Source: Crotophaga sulcirostris
Lineage: Eukaryota; Chordata; Aves; Cuculiformes; Crotophagidae
Direction: 5' to 3'
DNA length: 64,000 nucleotides
Assembly (NCBI GenBank): GCA_013397455.1
Contig: VYZB01000327.1
Span: 266,651-330,650 of the forward strand
Shown: one piece after another, positions 13,030-26,170 of the stretch
Layout: every line of letters starts with the position of its first letter
Position numbering within the stretch: position 1 is the first letter of the stretch
Made by a program: the position numbers and the translations under genes
Notes under the pieces: model-generated
The model's database searches: none
What the model saw: the letters and a program-made list of their open reading frames with translations, nothing else
Told to the model about the DNA's origin: nothing

Positions 13030-13370
13030 GTTGAAGGGTAAGGGTCGTGCATGCCCAAAATGCTTTGCCTGTGAAGCAGTTTTTAGCTAATAATAACACC
13101 AATTTGCTTGAGCACTCACCTTCTTCACCAGATCTGGTTCCCTCTTTCCAAAGACCAAGTTGGTGCTCAAAGGAACACATTTTTTGTAGAAGGTGTAAAA
13201 CCAAAAATGACGGAAATCCTATTTCAGAAAATGATCTGCAGAATTCCTTTGAACATTGGCATCATCGTATGCAGCTGTGTGTCAAGTCAGAAGGGAACTA
13301 TTTTGACAGCCATCATAGCTGATTTTCTTACTTTGTTAAATAAAAAGTTACAGATGAAGTCTTTTTTTTT
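13030..13370 (+). pseudogene. Mariner (DD34D) transposase fossil, C-terminal part, three reading frames
   Basis: The translation matches the C-terminal half of a mariner transposase, but split over frames. The frame starting at 13047 gives ALPVKQFLANNNTNLLEH then SPDLVP (to about 13142). A second frame gives FPKTKLVLKGTHF (about 13145-13186). A third gives FVEGVKPKMTEIL (about 13183-13221). The first frame then resumes with ISENDLQNSFEHW, HRMQLCV and SEGNYFD, ending at a stop at 13320-13322. Family knowledge: mariner transposases carry HDNA-AH, then YSPDLAP-D with the last catalytic Asp, and end near a GDYF-like motif. Here the Asp expected just after SPDLVP is absent, apparently lost with a small deletion at about 13142-13145. 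The N-terminal DNA-binding region and both terminal inverted repeats are not recognisable. Certainly inactive. Ends approximate. Confidence 0.85.
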
Positions 13371-16300
13371 CTCTGTCAGATCTCGTAGTTGTCAGTGCAA
13401 TCTCGTATGTAAAAATGTAATGAGGTTCTTCAATGTGCCCACAACCTTCTTAAACAGATTAAGCAATCAATTTTACATAATAAGTGTATTGCATATTTTT
13501 AGGCATTTAAAAATTTTTAATTATACAAAAGACACAAGAAATTAATTTTTTAACCTATCCAAGTTTTCTTAAAATCTAGACTATCACATCCAAAATCATC
13601 AAATGATATCTGGAATCCAATAAAAAGAACCCGTCTACATACCTTTAATCTTATTCACTGAAGTGTGAACTGAAAAAAAGCCTCTTCAATCTAATACTTA
13701 ATTTTAAATGCCATTACATTGTGACATTGTATGGTCATAGAATAAATTGTGTCTAGGTGAGTTCAACCATTCAAGCATCTAAAATCTGATTCAGTAATTT
13801 GAAAAGTCATAAAATACTGCTCTTCAGCCATCATTTCCCCTTACTCTTTAAACTCAAAGTTGGTATTTTGTTTAATGGCTTTATATTATTAATAACTGGT
13901 ACCAAAGATAACTGAATATAAAGAAGCAAAGTTAAATAATAAACCCCATTGTCCATCTAAGGATTTTCATAATGCATTACGTTATTTCTTACCAATATGA
14001 TTCTAAGAATCTTCAGTTGGGATTATCTCACTAGCAATATTTCTTGTAATAGCTAAAGCATTGAAATAGGTTAATAATTCTCAAGAAGTGTTGTATTTTA
14101 GAACATTAAAGTCCAGATTAAAAGCCCAAATAAACATCAAATAAGTCCTTGTCTAAATTTCACAATAATCTCCTTTGCATTGACCTTGGTAAGCAGAGTA
14201 TAGGTCTATGTGACAGGATATATTAACTAGGGCTTTAGACTTTTATTCATCAGTGATACAGAATAGACAATGAATCCACGAGAACATGTACTAAGAGAGT
14301 CATAATGTAGTCTTTGGTTGTCAGTATGCAACAGAGAACATTAGATAATTTGTTGAAAAAATGGTGCTGCCTATGTGAGTTCTTTCTTAAAAATCATTCA
14401 ATTGTGTTATTTTTTTCTACATTGTGAAAAAAATTAAGAAACCACACCCCCAATNTAATAATTATATATTTTTTTCCCTTTTGTATATCTTTTAACTTCT
14501 ACAAGATCTGTGAGATCAGAATGACTTCTTAAACACACACCCCACTTCTATCCACAAAACTTAAGTTGATATTTGAAAGTATTTTTCAATATAGTTATTG
14601 CATGGGTCAGTAATGTATGTACTTCCGCTAATTGCTGAAAACTTCTATGTTCCTAGAGGATATGAACTTCATAGTTTAATGGTTATGGTCACCCTTCAGC
14701 AAACAGTAGCAAAAGCTAAAATGAATAAATTAAGAATTAATTTGTGATTGAAAGTCTTATTTTTCTGAGAAGAAAAAAGGAAAAATTAGAGGAAAATACA
14801 GAGAAAGAAGAAATCTGTTTTAGTTTTAGTAAAGATGAATCAGGAACTAATTTGATATTCCAAAATGAAATACTAAAAAGATGTGTCTATAATTTTAATT
14901 ATAAAATTGCCTATTCTCAGTACCTTCAATTTTTCTATATATAAAGGGAATGGGTGTCTGTAGAAAGAGAAACATCTTCACAAATTTTTTTGTGTGGAAA
15001 CATTTTAAAAATACTGAAGATACCTTTATAGATTGCCATTCACCAAAACTTGTAGTATGGTTAACTACTTGAAGAAACTCTGCTAGCTAACACAGGCCAC
15101 AGTTTACAGTTTATAATAGCAGAGAAAAATGGAAGTAGAAGTCATTTTGTCAGATCAGCTATGAGGCATTCCTATTCCATTGTTGCCAATGATTTGAACT
15201 CTTTTAGTTCATTTTATTTCATGCCACATTTATTTCTTAGACAGCAACGCTGCTTTTCCATACTCATAAAGAAAAATTAGGAACATGTCTGTTTCTAAAT
15301 TAGAGTGAAACAAAACGGTAGCTTCAGAGTAGTTTGTTAAAAAAATGTGTGTCTGTTTCATTTAGTTATACTTGAACTGTGCAGGTTGACTACTGAGTGA
15401 AATGGTAGATATACGTGAATCATTCAGAAGTAGTCTGACATCTATTTAAAAGGACCTGATAAAGGAGAGAATGGAATACAAGATGAACAATAGAAAGAAT
15501 GAGCAAAAAGTAGCTGCCCTTTTAAATTTGTCTTTCAGAGTACAGTCTGCTTAATGGATAGCACATTAATCGACATGCTTATAAGCTTGCATAAAGTTCA
15601 TTACTGATACATGGCTTCCTACTGAATATCCTAGTAGCTTAAAAATTCGCTAAATTACTTTTTTTTCCCCAGTTAAGACAGATCCTTCACTGCATCCACA
15701 ATGAAAACGTCAATTAATCCCTTGCCTAATTAGTTTTACTGCAGTGACATATCATACTGACATAAGCTAATCAGAATACAAGATTCCATTTCATATCTAT
15801 GATCTGAAAATTTAAGCAATCATATTGAAGTATTTTTCCTCTCTCTACTACACTGGAATAGAAAAGGCACATTTTGAAAGGAGAGAAGGTAGGAAATAAC
15901 TAATCTGAACAGAGTATGTCCTGTTTGAAGGACAATCTAGTCTACTTGTGAAACCTATTCAGATAGTTGTTGTGCTATATAAGCAGAATTTTTATGAGTT
16001 CAGCATCACGATCCCCAAGATTTCTTCTCCCTCAGACATTCTGTTCTCTCCCCCTCAGCACTGCAGCTTTTCTCAAAAGAGCAGCTCTATCTAAAGAATC
16101 AAAATTTAGCAGTTAGACTTACAGGACTCTTCAGCATGTAGGAGCTCTCTTCGATAAACTTGGCCACTCCAATTAAGTGCCTAACCAGAAGCTACTGAAT
16201 GCTCTTTGGAAAATCTGTCTCGTTGGTTCTAGCTTCTCAGGCTGAAAGTAGTTATTTTTGAAGATTGGGTACCATTCATCTGCATTTGTCTGCTTTCAGC

Positions 16301-18233
16301 TTAGAGACAGCAGACAAAGTGTTGATAGCATAGCATTAAACTTAATATGCACTTTCAGGCTGTGAACAGAGACGGATGACATCAGAATAAAGAATTCTCC
16401 AAATTCTTTAAGTTGCAAAATGTAACAGAAAACTAATACTTTACAGTTAGTTAGACTGCAAGTATTGAACATGTATTTTTTTCTGGAGAAAATACTGGAT
16501 TTTTGTGAAATACATATATAAAATATTTTTAAATATGTATTTAAATATATACACATACACAAAAATATTTTGAATTAAATAATCAGAAGGTTAACAGATA
16601 GATTACTATGAAATAAATCAGTGTAGCCAATGAAAAGAAAATATACATATTCAGATATCTATTTCAAAGGTCTAAATTACATTGATCATACCAATAAACC
16701 TTCTTATTCCATATTACTGAAATTCAAAGATAGAAAGCAGTGTTAGAATTAGGAGAAAAAATCATGGTTTACTGAAATGTGTAACATATGATGTGTAGGT
16801 GTGTCTATAGAGCTGACTAAGAGATACAGAATAGCAAAAAAAAGTCATCAATTTAGCCTCCTCAAATATTTTTTTAAAAGTATATTAATTATAGTCTAAT
16901 ACCTTTGTAATGAGAATTTTATTGACTTGACGTATTCAACTTTTCTATCTGTAGGTTTTTTTTCTTATAAGAAAATCCTTATACCTTTCTGTGACTTTTG
17001 AAATCACAGAGACCACATTCTTGTTTTCTGCTTAATTATAGATGATTCACAGTGCTATTTTTCAAGGCAGTTTCCTACTTTACTTTCTGTCAATAAGGAG
17101 TTTTGAGAAATCCTTACATCTTAAGTAGATATGCTAAGGTATAAAAATGGTAAAGTATGCCAGGACTTCATTTTCCTATAACAGATTTCCTGATATGTAT
17201 CACTCATTTTTTTGTGCACCAACCACCTGCCTAGAATCGATGAAAATACCCTCTGTCTTTGAATTAGATCATAAAAGAAGAAATTAATTATACCCCACCA
17301 CATAAAAAAAATGAATTTTCCCTCATATAAGAGTCTGTGTGAGACCTGTTTAACAAAAAAATTCAAAGGTGTACACATTCTTCTGTTTACTTTGTACAAT
17401 GTACTTCTGTCTGTCTTAATGAAGTTCAAAGTTCAGACTTAGAAGTAAGAAGGCAATTGCCATCATTTTACTGGAAGAAGTGAATACTTAGCTTCGTATA
17501 ATAAGGTACACGGTCTGCCTCAGGATGAATGATACTTACTGCTCTAATGTTACCATTAGAACCTGAGGAAATCTTTCAACTTTTTTCATTACATCTGAAG
17601 CTTTTGAATACAAGGAAAGAGCAGAGAACTCTTCTTTTGGAGTTTTATGACAGAAATAAATTTTGACACCTAACAGAAGGAATTACTGGCACAGATACTA
17701 ATTAAGTGGCACTAGTCACTTACTGCATTGAGCTTTACCTGGAGTCTTTATAAGCAGTTGCAAATGACAGATAATCTATTTCATTTATGTTTGATCTCTG
17801 ATAAAATTAAACTACAATTACTGTGTTTATCTTTTTCTAACAAATAATCTCAAAAATTCTTAGGAATTTTCTTTTCCACAGAAATGGCCTTGAATTTTAA
17901 AATCCAAGCTTTCCTTTGCTTTGTATTAATTCTCCAACATCTCTAATATTTTTCAGATCCTTTCTCTTCACCATGCTTTAAGAGACATTCCTGTTTGTAA
18001 TATCATTTTCATTCCTCCACAAATTTCTTTCTTCAGTAATGGAAGCACGTTATGGAAGGTATCCTAAAGTTACTTCTGGTCATCTGTGAGATCAGAAAAT
18101 GAACTTTAGTCCAAAATAAGAAGGACATAACATCCTCGAGTGCAACTAAGGCATGAGCTAGATGCCGAAGTCCAAGAAAATGTCCAACTTCTAAAAGAAC
18201 TGTTTTAAGTCACTGCAGTAGTCATCAGAGAGC
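13371..18233. other. AT-rich unique DNA, no gene seen
   Basis: No recognisable exon, RNA gene or transposon. It holds one ambiguous base at 14455 and a very AT-rich, weakly palindromic patch at about 16510-16570 with ATATAT, TATTTAAATA and ACACATACAC. ORFs such as 17121-17429 (minus) have no recognisable content. Confidence 0.6.
14455..14455. other. Single ambiguous base (N)
   Basis: An isolated N in an AT-rich context following ACCACACCCCCAAT. The flanks are not long direct repeats, so this looks like a base-call ambiguity, not an overlap join. Confidence 0.95.
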
Positions 18234-18370
18234 CACAGAATCATAGAATGGTTTGGGTTGGAAGGGACCTTAACGGTCATCTAGTTCCAACATGCCTGCC
18301 ATGAGCAGGGACACCTTCCACTGGATCAGGTTGCTCAAAGCCTCATCAAACCTGGTCTTAAAAACCTCAT
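18234..18370 (-). mobile_element. Short CR1 LINE 3' end, minus strand
   Basis: On the plus strand it begins CACAGAATCATAGAATGG, the reverse complement of the CR1 3' tail. It then runs through the highly conserved avian CR1 3' UTR: a block like TTGGAAGGGACCTTAACGG, then the GAGCAGGGACACCT block and the GGTTGCTCAAAGCC block. Only about 135 bases remain, all 3' UTR and the last bases of ORF2, so this is a severely 5'-truncated insertion, the commonest form of CR1 in birds. No target-site duplication was found. Confidence 0.95.
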
Positions 18371-21300
18371 CCTATCTAACTTTATGTGCATACACTTTAA
18401 ATGTCTTTTCTTGGTCAGATGAATTCTACCACTATTGCTTTTGCCTCTTTAATTCTCACATGGTGTAAAATAATACAAAACAGACTCAATTTTCCTACAG
18501 TACTCCTTTCCTCTGGTAACATCATAATTGGACTTCCCATTTCCAATAGTAAATGCATATCCAAAGTAATTTACATGTGCATCAAGGGACTCTTTAATTG
18601 TGCATTTGTTGTTCCTTTGGACAAGTGGTTCCTATAAAGAAATTATTGAATATTCATATTTTATAGGTAGGCAGTGAAGATAATCTAGGTACTCTACATA
18701 AAGCTGTAAACACACAACACAAACATAAAAGGTAAAAATAATTATTTCCTTTAAATTTAGCTAAACATCACTTTCCAGATTTTTCTCTGTGTCCTTTAAT
18801 ATCTTCAGTTCAAAACAGAAAATCTCTGGCAGTTTCTTCCCCTTATTCACATTTTTTGCTTCACTGGTCTTCTTGGTGTATTAGTCTTATTTCTCTCTAC
18901 CTAAGTAAATTAGTCTCTGCCTGAATTTCCTCTCTTTGACTGCTTCATTTATATTTTGCTCTTTCTTCAGTTTGAACAGTTTGATATTTTATTATATCAA
19001 AACTTCATTACTCTGAATGCTACTATTTAGATGACCTAAAGAGAATAAATCCACAGTTTTCACTGCTGTAAAGACTGCTGAACTATATTATTATTCACCT
19101 TATATTATATGACCTTGTACAAAGGTCAATGGAAGGAACTGAGTATGTTACTCCAAATAACTGTTAAACATAACCAAGTGCTAGTATATAAGTAATTATA
19201 CTTTTAATTTGCTTTATATACTTTTACTTTTTCATCCTATGATCCTGTTTACCTTTTAAACCACAGTTGCAAATTGAATTCATATTTTCAATAATTTTTT
19301 TACTGTAACTCCTTAATTTTTTGAGTTAATTGCATGATGCATGACTATTTTACGTAATGTATACAATATTTTTTATTGTTTCTTGTCCACTGACCTAATT
19401 GGTCTATATTCTGCAGCATTTATTGAAATAATTTTTTCCAGTGTCCCAAATCCTGATTATTGTTATTGTCCAGAGTCTTATTCTTCCTGTCATTATACTC
19501 ATTATTGTACATAAATATGCAAGTTTAGTGTAATTCTATAACATTTACATACATTGAAGCTTTTAAAATTGGGTAATCTAACTAAATAAATAAGTGAATA
19601 TGAAAGGTTATGTGTTTGAAAAATGAAGTTTCTGAAGCTTCTGAGTAAAAACTCACAATCTCTGTCAAAAATAATTTCATTAAATAAACTTGGAAAGAGG
19701 AAGAAGTACAAGAATGCTATAATCTAGACATTTCTTGGTAAAGAAAATGTATTTAACTCTCTTGTTAAAAGTAAACACAAACACACGTGCACATTTGTAA
19801 AAAAGCATGCATGCTTGCACACAGTGGAAAAAATTTATGACAAGAAATTAATAATTTTCAGAGGTAGAAAACATGCTTTTGTAAAATAATTCACACTGTC
19901 CTTGTCTAGAGTACATCTCCTTACTACTTTTTATTTTGTCATTTCAGTAACCCATATTTGCTGAGATTTCATTGGATTATTATTTTTGAGGGAAGAAGGA
20001 AGAAATGAAGAAATGCAAGGAGGAAGAGAGAAAGAAAAATGATATTTGACCTATGTAATTCAATTTCCTCTCAAAAACTTAGGAATGATTTTGAAAATCA
20101 GACATTCCAATATTACACAGATACAGTATACATGTATAGTTGGCTGTGTGATCCATCACTCTGGTTTTCCAACCTCCTTTTTTCATCACTACAAAAGCCC
20201 CTTCACAAGTTTGAAATAAATACATTTCTTCTACCCAACTCTGCATAACCAGTCAATGATTTATTAAAGACTTTTTTTTAATTTAAATAGGTATTTTTCC
20301 TACTCATTACTTTAAAAGTCATGGTTTAAGTCACTAGATGCAGAGTGATCCATCATTCAACATACAAAAATGGAAAAGAGCAAGAAAAACAGTGATTAGC
20401 ATTTTGTATGCAATCCAGACAATTTCCAACAAAGAATAAGTCATGAGGTCAGTCTGTTAGAAGTGCTGAAAGTTGTCTTTGCGTATAGAATATATGGTCA
20501 AGTGAGTAGATTTTGCAATGTTATGGAGGCTGAAAAAAACCTTATGCTCAGTCATCTGAAGAATGTTGCTCAATTTTGCATTTATTTCTGAATGAAAAAT
20601 TATAATTTGAAGAAAGAAAATAATTTTGTACAGAAACCATAACTTTCTCTTCTCTACTCACGTAAGTCTGTCACTTCAAGGTTTTTTTGTGGAACTATTC
20701 CAGTAAGTATCCTTTCATATTAAAATTCTAACCTTCTTGCTAGCTTTGCATAGCTGTAAAAACACTTGCCAATTTACTTCTTCTAAAAGCCTGCAGCTCC
20801 CTAGCACTATCCAGAAATTACCTGATTTCTTTTCATTGTCCTCAGCTTCTCTCTAAAATAGCGATGCTGTGTCAGCCAAGATATTTTTAGCATCCTTTCC
20901 TTCATCCTCAATATTATTCTCAAAACATCTTGTCACCCAGTCCTTCTTTGCATTTCCATAAAAATTCTAACCATTTTTTAAACACTGAGACGTTTTCCTG
21001 GATATCTTCTGTTTCTATCATTCCAATGTCATATGTATGATGTCATACACTGTTTAAAAAATATTCAGTACCATTTTGCCAGTTTTAGTTTTCAAACTGT
21101 TTTTATGCTCCAATTTTTGCCACAGATATTTACCTATTTCCTATATCACCCAACTTTACTTTATTTCCCCTCATCTTTGGTGACCATAGACTGTAAACAT
21201 GCTACATACACACGGCACCTCCGTAAAGGTCAAATAAGTCAAGCATGATTCTTGCTAGTATTCTGATCAGTGTTACAAAGCTTTTTTCTTGGGGAGTGCA

Positions 21301-23849
21301 TGTTAAACATTTTCTGTCAGAAATTGTAAAAAGACACATTTTCTGTACATGTGTAACAAGGCTTCTATATGAGAACATAGTCATCCTAATTTGCAAGCCA
21401 CAGATTGTGATATAGTACAGTGACATTTCTTCCCAAGAAAAAAAAAACAAAGTCAAATCAGGAAAAGTGTGAAAAAAAACAAATAAAGAGTAGAGAAAGA
21501 CAAGTTCATCAAGATGTATCTCCAGAAGTGGAAGTTTTGACAGATTTTGTATATGCGTATGCAGAGCAACGGCAAAATGCCTAAGCATATATTACCTGAT
21601 GCACTTATTGGCCATTTATGTTAGCTTCTGCTGATATGATTTACGAGAATAGTTTTACATATCATATAAAAGATGTATCTCAAATATGTAAATAACTGCT
21701 TTATTTCAAATCCCACTCTATAATAATGGCATAATGATTTCCAACGTATTGTATACTTTTTATCCATTTCACAGAGGGGAGACTGTGTGCCTGTATGTAT
21801 ACATATAAATGTCTGACCGAGAAAGATAAAAGGAAAAAAGAGGAAATTTTCTTTTTTAAATTAGTGAGAAAAACTACTATTCACCTCTTTTGTAGTAATC
21901 TTTATCTACACCCTGGGTTTCTCTAAGCTTGCACAATAGACTATAAGTGGCCTAAGGGACTGATTTAAGGTTATCTGCTAAAGCATTTTTAAATCCATGT
22001 CTTCCTCCCTATGAAACATTCCAGAACTTTAGATTTGAGAGTAACATAAACAGTCAAGGCTCTACAACTCTTAGACTTCCATTTAATTGTTTTGAGAAAA
22101 GGATTTCTGCCCATTGTCCATCTAGTGTTGCATCCCTTTAGCTGTAGGAAAGGAAGACAATATAAAAAGAATCAACTCCCACGCTTTCTACATTATCAAA
22201 AAATACATAACGTAGCCTATATAAAAACAAATTTGTATTAAGTGAAATAGTGCAGCTATGTATATTCAGGACAGGTCTACTGAATAAGCTCTCTCTAACA
22301 TAGTATTACAGCCCATAATTAATCAATTGCTTGCCAGGGCAATTGGTGCACAGAATCAGATTCTGTTTTCTAATACTTTGCTAAACGATGGTGTATTCCA
22401 AGGCTGAATAATGCATCTTTATACATGTATTTTTAAATGCTATTTACCATTGAAAATGAAACATTCATCTTTCTTTTATGTCCTAAAAAGCAGGGTTTAG
22501 ATTGAAAAAAAATTACTTTATTATGGAAAAAAAAATGTATTGATGCACTAGCCTCGTCAATAATCTTCAACATTTTTCTTTTTTCCATAGAAAAGTACAT
22601 TTCTGAGAAAGTAACACTGTGTGTTAACCTGAACTTCCATGCAGTCATGATGTATTATAAATCAATCCTAAATTTCTCTGAATAATTTCCACTGAAACAT
22701 GCCGTTACATATTTTGTCCCATAATCTTGCAAACAAAATGAACAGATTTAAATAAGGTATTGAAGCAACCCCATGAGCCCTAAAGCATTAAATACTGTTT
22801 TCTTAAACCTGCTTGTTACATCTACAAAGCATGAATTAAAAATGCTGATTGCTAAAGAGTGTTCAATTCAGTGTTCCTTTGCATTTTTACATCCAATATT
22901 GGGATGCAGAAGAGTGTGTCTCTATTTTAGGTATTTCATTTTGTTGAAGTTTGTTCCTTCATCACAGAAGGCCTTTTTTGAATGATGTGTCTTCTACAGT
23001 GTAGGCACTATCAAATCTGTAGCCATGCCTGAATACACTTTAGTAATGTACTTCCTGACTTCTTTGTGCTAATGTAATGAGCTACATCATAGCTGAAATT
23101 CAAGATATAGAAGCTGTCTTCTTATCAGCATAAAACATATCTGTACTGAAAAAGTAAACCTTTTCTAAAGATAAATATGGTTTTGTAAATCAGAGATTAA
23201 AATGTTTAACTTTATAGAATGCAGAAGTTAGAAACATATAACAAAAGCAGTACCTGGGATGCCTTTATTGAATTTCGACTATCGAGAATAAACAAGAATT
23301 GTAATATAATTTCAATGTGTTAAAGTATCTAATAAATGTACTCTTTTGATCTTTTAGTTTTTAACTTACAGGAATAAATGGGTGTTTTCCCTAAATGCTG
23401 GGATTTTTATGTTCTTTGATTTTATATTATAACATCAAAGTCTGAATGTAAGCATGAGTTGATCTCAGGAATGTATCTGTGTATATTTATCATTTTCCCA
23501 CTCTCCTTCTTTTATAAAGCTGAATAACTGAACATAAAATATACCGTAAATAAATTATGGTTATCTCCTTTAACTTCATAATTATCTGCAAACATTGATG
23601 CACAGAGTCTCATATTAAACAGGAGCTTGTTTTTTAGAAAATGTACACTTAGTGCAAGGATACTGTGCCTTTTTACAAGTTCATTTCCATAGCTGGGAAA
23701 AATGTGAGAATGTATCCACTTAGAGACTTGTAAGTTCTACCTTCCTTTTGTAGATATTGTTAGGTTATGAATTATCCCCATAGTACTCAGGAAAACAGAG
23801 TCTTCTACCTGTCTGTCCAGCTTTCTAAACCAGGGCTCATCCCCACAGC
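18371..23849. other. AT-rich unique DNA, no gene seen
   Basis: Many short chance ORFs, the longest being a 128-codon minus-strand ORF at 21202-21588 that is rich in Phe, Leu and Thr and has no motif I can name. No transposon family, RNA gene or exon structure recognised. Confidence 0.6.
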
Positions 23850-24320
23850 AGATGTATGGGAGCAGCTAAACTGCAGTTTGGGGACCAATTAAGAAGTAAA
23901 AGGAATTCCAATAATAAATTAGAACTAAAGGCAAGAATGGATTAATGGCAGCTGAATAGCTTGTCAGTGCTCTTAAATGCTTATTTGCATCTTAAAGAGG
24001 GTTAATTAAGGAATGGAAGATTGATGAACATATTGAGAGAACTAAAAAACTCAAATTACTTTTGGAATGCTGTTTTTAGCTTCAGACATTTAAGGTAAAA
24101 CAGAGTACCTGTTTTGTACTCCATTGTTCTGAAGGCCATTGTGACACAAGACAATGAATTATAAGTGCTTGAAATTAGAATCTTAAATTTCTAATTAAAC
24201 ATCTAAATATTTAGCCCTGTTTTGAAATATTTCAAAACTCTGCAGTTCCAATTTAAATCTCATTGCTGCATTGGCTATTTATATAAAGACTAGGGTCCTT
24301 TTGCAGTTCTACATCAGAAG
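23850..24320. promoter_or_regulatory. Candidate conserved noncoding (enhancer-like) segment
   Basis: The sequence lacks simple repeats and carries a dense set of plausible developmental transcription-factor sites. There is an octamer ATTTGCAT (about 23983-23990), GGTTAATTAAGG (about 24000-24011), several TAATT/AATTA cores, and CTATTTATA (MEF2-like, about 24274-24282). Such density is common in vertebrate conserved noncoding elements within gene deserts, but AT-rich DNA also produces these words by chance. This is inference only: no alignment was available. Confidence 0.25.
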
Positions 24321-25769
24321 AAAATTATTTCAGGACGGTGAGAGACTGGTCTTCATTTTGAATAAATAGTAGCTAGAGATAAAAATTAACTTGTGCCATA
24401 AATTAATACAATAGTTCAGTTACGTGCTGCATGGAAGAACTTATTCCCTTGAAGGTGCACTAAACTTGCCATTTTTCATCCAGTGGGAGAGCAATTCAAG
24501 GAGCCAGAGGATGTATAAACACGATCGAACTGATGAACTGGCAATCCATGGTGTGTTCAGATATCTGATTTAAGACACTTTCAGTTCGAATTCCTTTTGA
24601 GGTTCACAAAGAGTGCAGACATATCTGTCATTGTGACAAAACCCTTGTTGTTCAATATGCGTTTTAAACTGTGCTTAGTGAACATAAAATTTTAGTTTGA
24701 ATAACCTCAGCACAAGATTCTCTTTTTTTTTTTTATAACTGCTAGGAATCCAAAGACATTTATGTTCATATACTTGACATTCCTTCTCAGGAAATAAAGA
24801 TTCTTTGGATAGTACTGTGTCACAATGAGTGAAATCAGCGTACCATTTCTCTAGTTTTTTGCATGCACACACATACACACACTCATATACCTCCAAAATA
24901 CATTAACTTGTTCTCTAAGAGTAAGTTCCAATGATTTTGGATGTATAATTGAATGTTCCAGAAAATAATAGGATTTTTTTTAAAAAAGTATACTTTATTA
25001 CTTCTGAGATTCCTGTTAAATATCGAAGGAAACATAAATATTAATGAAGAGTTAGAGTTTCTTTCAAAGAACACAGTCATACTTATTTAAGAAAAATAAA
25101 GCAGAGATCTTCATGTTAAAATGAATAGGCACATCTAGTAAAAATGATGAAAGATATTTTATACTCTAAGTACGTGTCTACAAAGAAAAACTGAAAACTT
25201 TCTAGATTATCTGATCTAAGAGAGCAAAGCAAAACTCTAAAATGAACATGTACTTTGAAGTTGTCGTGCCCTCTCTTTCCCAGCATTTACTTTGGTAGCT
25301 CAAATGAAGTTTTCGAGCCAATGACATGACTAACATTTATTTCAGAGATAGATCAGGTCTTTAAATTTGAACTTATTAAAATTGATTTGGGTTCCATTTA
25401 TGTAATTGAGAACAGGATTTTTGCCAACAAAATTAAAGTCTTTTGACCATTTGAATAAGGAAGTTGTGTACAGTCATCTATATTTTATTTGTACTGTGGT
25501 AGAACTGTTTGAGACCGAATGATTCTCTTCTTCCCTTCTAAATCAATTCCATTATGATTCAGAGCCAACAGAAAATGTAGGCCTCCAAGTCCTATGTAAT
25601 TCACACTTACAGATGTGGAAATACCTATCTAAAATCTGAAAGACAATGTTAATATACATATTTTGTACAAAATTTTAGTTGTGAGTATACCGATAAAAAG
25701 CTCCAGGCTTGACAGAAGGGACCAGCTCTAAATAAAGGATGGTTACCTCCAGCAAAAGGAGTTACTGGA
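24321..25769. other. AT-rich unique DNA, no gene seen
   Basis: No recognisable gene or repeat family. A T-run lies at about 24724-24735 and a short ACACAC-type run at about 24867-24883. Confidence 0.6.
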
Positions 25770-26170
25770 GTTTAACACACTACAGCTCATCAAATGGTCT
25801 TTCTTAGCTAACCATGTGCGTCCTCCTTGCAGGTCCAGCTTAGAGACTATTCCCATTTGCCTCACTGTCTTTTCTTGGAGAAGGCAGGAACTGATTGTTC
25901 AGGCAGAAAATGAAGCTTCTGCAGCCAAATGCTGCTCAAGCTCAGCCTTGCACAGAGCAAAAGAGAGATCCTGTCAGCTGACGGTATCCTGCTATGCTGT
26001 GGCCAACCCTTCCTTCATTGGACAGGGTTATCTGCCATGCATCACTGCCAGATTTAACCAAGGGAAGCAGTAGCCAAGTGCTTTGGACTGGCATGAAGCG
26101 AAAACCAGCAGAGTGAATTTTGTGGCTTCTGTTGGGGCACTGGGAGCCTCAACTCTGGATCTAGTTCAAT
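25770..26170 (+). other. GC-richer block of unknown origin, with acceptor-like site
   Basis: Base composition rises clearly above the flanks. An 85-codon plus-strand ORF lies at 25816-26073. Just inside its start the sequence CGTCCTCCTTGCAG (about 25819-25832) resembles a splice acceptor. The translation shows no domain I recognise and contains many Ser, Cys and Ala residues. It may be a decayed transposable element, a noncoding RNA exon or simply a local composition change. Not enough evidence to call a gene. Confidence 0.3.

Noticed and set aside
21202..21588. 128-codon minus-strand ORF as a gene
   Set aside because: No domain, no gene signals, and its composition matches what AT-rich noncoding DNA gives.
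24583..24594. GTTCGAATTCC as a tRNA B box
   Set aside because: No A box at the right distance upstream and no cloverleaf can be drawn around it.
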